44,787 nt of DNA from UBA8752 sp964223495 (GTDB lineage Bacteria; Bacteroidota; Bacteroidia; Flavobacteriales_D; Sanyastnellaceae), in assembly GCA_964223495.1 (NCBI GenBank), contig CAXQGL010000059.1, positions 1 to 44,787 of the forward strand, read 5' to 3'. Shown piece by piece: positions 42,212-44,787 of the stretch. Below the pieces are notes generated by a model. The model ran no database searches, was not told the DNA's origin, and was given only the letters and a program-made list of their open reading frames with translations. The translations under genes were made by a program, and so were the position numbers. Position 1 is the stretch's first letter. The number at the start of each line of letters is the position of its first letter.

Positions 42212-42841
42212 ATGCCTGGATTGATTGGAAAGAAAGTCGGAATGACCAGCATGTTCAGTGAGGAGGGCAAGAACCTCCCCTGTACGGTGCTCGAGGTGGG
42301 CCCCTGTGTGGTGACCCAGGTCAAGACTGCGGACAAGGACGGGTATGATGCTGTCCAGGTCGGATTCGGTGACCGCAAGGAGAGCCGGACCACAAAGGCC
42401 ATGGCCGGTCACTTCAAAAAGGCCGGTGTGCATGCGAAGCAGCACATCGCTGAATTTGTCGGATACGGTCAGGAGTACAACCCCGGTGATGAGGTGAAGC
42501 TCGAAGACGTATTTGCCGAGGGTGAGTATGTCTCCGTGGTGGGCACGAGCAAGGGCCGTGGCTTCCAGGGTGTCGTCCGCCGCCATGGCTTTGCCGGTGT
42601 CGGTCAGGCCACCCATGGTCAGCACAACCGCATGCGTGCTCCCGGATCCATCGGTGCCGCATCCACTCCGGCGCGCGTCTACAAGGGCATGCGCATGGCG
42701 GGCCAGATGGGCAACGGCCAAGTGACCATCGAAAACCTGCAGGTCCTCAAGGTCATGGCCGAGGAAGGCCTCCTCGTCGTGAAAGGCGCCGTCCCCGGAC
42801 ACAAGGGCGCCACTGTCATCGTTCGCAAGCCCCAAGCCTAA
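42212..42841 (+). CDS. rplC: 50S ribosomal protein L3
   Basis: A 209-residue early-assembly protein of the large subunit that reaches the peptidyl-transferase centre. MPGLIGKKVGMTSMF is the usual start. The central loop with VVRRHGFAGVGQATHGQHN and RAPGSIGAAS is the part near the peptidyl-transferase centre. Ends at 42841, with rplD starting 3 bases later. Confidence 0.98.
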   Translation: MPGLIGKKVGMTSMFSEEGKNLPCTVLEVGPCVVTQVKTADKDGYDAVQVGFGDRKESRTTKAMAGHFKKAGVHAKQHIAEFVGYGQEYNPGDEVKLEDVFAEGEYVSVVGTSKGRGFQGVVRRHGFAGVGQATHGQHNRMRAPGSIGAASTPARVYKGMRMAGQMGNGQVTIENLQVLKVMAEEGLLVVKGAVPGHKGATVIVRKPQA

Positions 42842-42844
42842 GCC

Positions 42845-43474
42845 ATGAAAGTCGACGTCTACAACACCGAAGGCAAGAAGACCTCCAGCAAGGAGCTCGA
42901 CAAGGAGGTGTTCGGCATCGAGCCGAATGACCACGCCATCTACCTCGACGTGAAGCGCTATCTCGCTGCTCAGCGTCAGGGAACGCACAAGGCCAAGGAG
43001 CGCGCCGAAGTCAAGGGTTCAACCCGCAAGATCAAGCGTCAGAAGGGTACGGGGGGTGCCCGTGCAGGATCCTTGAAGAATCCTCTTTTCGTGGGTGGTG
43101 GTACCGTATTTGGACCCCGTCCCCGGAAGTATGACATCAAGCTCAACAAGAAGGTGACCAAGCTGGCCCGCAAGAGCGCCCTGGCCTACAAGGCGCAGGA
43201 GAAGGGAGGCATCCGCATCGTCAAGGGATTGTCCATGGAGGCGCCCAAGACCAAGGATCTCCTGAGCACCTTCGGCAAGCTCGGCCTTGCCGACCAGAAG
43301 ACCCTTGTGGTCGTGCCCGAGCAGAGCCGTGGACTCTACCTCAGCAGCCGGAATCTTCCCAAGCACAGGGTCATGACCGCCGGCGATCTGAGCACCTATG
43401 ACATCATGAATTGCCAGAACCTCGTCTTCGTGGACAACGCCCACGAGGTCATCGCTGGCATCCTCAACGCCTGA
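42845..43474 (+). CDS. rplD: 50S ribosomal protein L4
   Basis: A 209-residue protein lining the peptide exit tunnel. The long basic loop KGSTRKIKRQKGTGGARAGS and the following GGGTVFGPRPRKYDIKLNKK are diagnostic. The N-terminus MKVDVYNTEGKKTS is the form found in Bacteroidota. In E. coli L4 represses its own operon; no such site is visible here because the S10 genes have no separate leader. rplW begins 3 bases later. Confidence 0.97.
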   Translation: MKVDVYNTEGKKTSSKELDKEVFGIEPNDHAIYLDVKRYLAAQRQGTHKAKERAEVKGSTRKIKRQKGTGGARAGSLKNPLFVGGGTVFGPRPRKYDIKLNKKVTKLARKSALAYKAQEKGGIRIVKGLSMEAPKTKDLLSTFGKLGLADQKTLVVVPEQSRGLYLSSRNLPKHRVMTAGDLSTYDIMNCQNLVFVDNAHEVIAGILNA

Positions 43475-43477
43475 GCC

Positions 43478-43771
43478 ATGAAGAACATCCTCATCAAGCC
43501 GTTGATCACCGAGAAGATGACCGCCGAGAGCGAGCGCATCAACGCCTACGGGTTCGTGGTGAACGACGACGCCAACAAGGCGGAGATCAAGAGCGCGGTC
43601 GAGCAGACCTACGGCGTGACCGTCGCCGGTGTGCGGACGATGCGTGTCGATGGAAAGGTGCGCAGCCGCTTCACCCGGACGGGGGTCCTTCGAGGCCGCT
43701 CCGAGTGTTACAAGAAAGCCATCGTCCGACTCGTGGACGGTGATTCCATCGACTTCTACGAGAACATCTAA
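43478..43771 (+). CDS. rplW: 50S ribosomal protein L23
   Basis: A 97-residue protein at the tunnel exit, docking site for trigger factor and SRP. ILIKPLITEKMTAESE and YGVTVAGVRTMRVDGK fit the family. It ends DGDSIDFYENI. rplB starts 7 bases later. Confidence 0.97.
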   Translation: MKNILIKPLITEKMTAESERINAYGFVVNDDANKAEIKSAVEQTYGVTVAGVRTMRVDGKVRSRFTRTGVLRGRSECYKKAIVRLVDGDSIDFYENI

Positions 43772-43778
43772 GGGAAAC

Positions 43779-44603
43779 ATGGCAGTACGCAAGTTCAACC
43801 CGATCACCCCCGGCATGCGGCACAAGGTGTTGTCCAAGTTTGACAACATCACCACCGACAAGCCGCACAAGCCGTTGCTGGAACCGCTCAAGAAGCGCGG
43901 AGGCCGGAACAACGACGGCAAGATGACCATGCGCTATCGCGGTGGCGGTCACAAGCGGATGTACCGCGTGATCGATTTCAAGCGCGACAAGCATGGCATG
44001 GCTGCCGAGGTGCTGACCATCGAATATGATCCGAACCGCAGTGCACGCATCGCCCTTGTCGAGTATAAGGATGGCGAGAAGCGTTACATCGTGGCTCCGG
44101 AGGGGCTCCAGGTCGGCCAGAAGATCATGAGCGGCGAGAAGGCCGCACCCGAGGTGGGCAATACCCTCTTCCTCGCGGACATTCCGCTGGGTACCATGAT
44201 CCACAACATCGAACTGCACCCCGGTCGTGGCGCCAACATCGCCCGTTCCGCCGGAGCTTCCGCACAGCTCAAGGCCCGTGATGGCAAGTATGCCATCATC
44301 GCCCTGCCGAGCGGTGAGGTGCGCATGATCCTGACCACCTGTCTCGCCACCATCGGCATGGTGGGGAACAGCGAGCACAACCAGCAAGTGTCCGGTAAGG
44401 CCGGTCGCAGCCGTTGGTTGGGTCGCCGTCCCCGTGTCCGTGGTGTGGTGATGAACCCGATCGATCACCCGATGGGTGGTGGTGAGGGCCGAAATGCCGG
44501 TGGTCACCCCCGCAGCCGTAACGGCATGCCTGCCAAGGGTTACAAGACCCGTGACAAGCAAAAGCAATCGTCCAAGTACATCATCGAACGCCGCAAGAAG
44601 TAA
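43779..44603 (+). CDS. rplB: 50S ribosomal protein L2
   Basis: A 274-residue protein needed for subunit joining and peptidyl-transferase activity. MAVRKFNPITPGMRH is the family start, and the C-terminal GVVMNPIDHPMGGGEGRNAG contains the conserved His region close to the active centre. The ATG at 43779 is chosen over an upstream open frame that overlaps rplW. rpsS follows after 3 bases. Confidence 0.98.
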   Translation: MAVRKFNPITPGMRHKVLSKFDNITTDKPHKPLLEPLKKRGGRNNDGKMTMRYRGGGHKRMYRVIDFKRDKHGMAAEVLTIEYDPNRSARIALVEYKDGEKRYIVAPEGLQVGQKIMSGEKAAPEVGNTLFLADIPLGTMIHNIELHPGRGANIARSAGASAQLKARDGKYAIIALPSGEVRMILTTCLATIGMVGNSEHNQQVSGKAGRSRWLGRRPRVRGVVMNPIDHPMGGGEGRNAGGHPRSRNGMPAKGYKTRDKQKQSSKYIIERRKK

Positions 44604-44606
44604 GCC

Positions 44607-44787
44607 ATGGCACGTTCGCTCAAGAAACCCCCATTCGTCCACTACAAGCTGTTGCAGCGTGTAGAGGCCATGCAGGAAAGCGGCAAGAAGTCGGTCATCA
44701 AGACCTGGAGCCGCGCCAGCATGATCACGCCGGAATTCGTCGGCCTGACCATCGCCGTGCACAACGGCCGCCAGTTCATCCCGGTGT
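44607..44787 (+). CDS. rpsS: 30S ribosomal protein S19 (partial)
   Basis: The first 60 codons of S19, cut by the window end. MARSLKKPPFVHYKLLQRVE and KTWSRASMITPEFVGLTIAV identify it; S19 contacts the large subunit and the A-site tRNA from the 30S head. The usual S10 operon order predicts rplV and rpsC next, beyond the window. Confidence 0.96.
   Translation, partial: MARSLKKPPFVHYKLLQRVEAMQESGKKSVIKTWSRASMITPEFVGLTIAVHNGRQFIPV

Overview
The window is about 45 kb of dense, high-GC chromosome from a member of the Bacteroidota, most likely a marine Flavobacteriales-type lineage. The evidence is the near-absence of Shine-Dalgarno sequences, the Bacteroidota promoter form (TTG, about 19 bases, TAnnTTTG or TAnnTTCG), a type IX secretion (T9SS) C-terminal domain, a DUF4290 gene beside murA, and exoproteins rich in GCTD..ACNYDPDAT repeats. 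I see no phage, insertion sequence, integron or CRISPR array. Base composition looks uniform by eye. No gene-free stretch exceeds about 185 bp.

Layout. 1-1568: tail of a sigma-factor-like gene coupled to an anti-sigma-like membrane protein with a barrel-like C-terminus. 1669-8396 (minus): two coupled secreted proteases, an M43 metalloprotease with a giant repeat region and a lysyl-endopeptidase-like serine protease. 8550-8622: tRNA-Gly. 8660-11261 (minus): a coupled envelope operon of two outer-membrane-type proteins and the Kdo transferase WaaA. 11306-13291: secreted arylsulfotransferase-like protein. 13267-15286 (minus): histidine kinase and OmpR-type regulator. 15369-18308: secreted hypothetical, DUF4290 protein, MurA. 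18351-18899: TlpA-like thioredoxin. 19016-25209: a compact run of grpE, dnaJ, a NatAB-like ABC exporter, Ppx/GppA and a sigma-54-type regulator. 25319-32662: small membrane protein, alaS (minus), M23 peptidase, MerR regulator, heptose epimerase (minus), QueD, FolE and a Bax-inhibitor-1 protein. 32730-38720 (minus): PPAD-like secreted deiminase, TonB-domain lipoprotein, and a uvrD-lipoprotein-hydrolase operon. 38903-44787: str/S10 ribosomal operon rpsL-rpsG-fusA-rpsJ-rplC-rplD-rplW-rplB-rpsS, cut by the window end.

How the genes work together. Much of the window serves the cell envelope: Kdo and heptose steps of lipopolysaccharide, MurA and an M23 hydrolase for peptidoglycan, and a TonB-domain lipoprotein. 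A second theme is secretion of large modular enzymes. Three of these end in a dockerin-like, EF-hand-rich C-terminus, while a fourth carries a normal T9SS tail. QueD uses the product of FolE, and the two genes are adjacent.

Most interesting points: (1) -7 promoter boxes sitting only 4-5 bases before many start codons, predicting leaderless mRNAs, including a divergent rfaD/queD pair whose boxes share one TA; (2) a roughly 1,025-bp super-repeat in the M43 protease; (3) the dockerin-like C-termini as a possible alternative sorting or anchoring tag; (4) DnaJ lacking exactly the four cysteines of zinc centre I; (5) MurA with Asp in place of the catalytic Cys; (6) a sigma-54-type activator with no DNA-binding domain; (7) a PPAD-like deiminase with its active-site residues and a T9SS tail.
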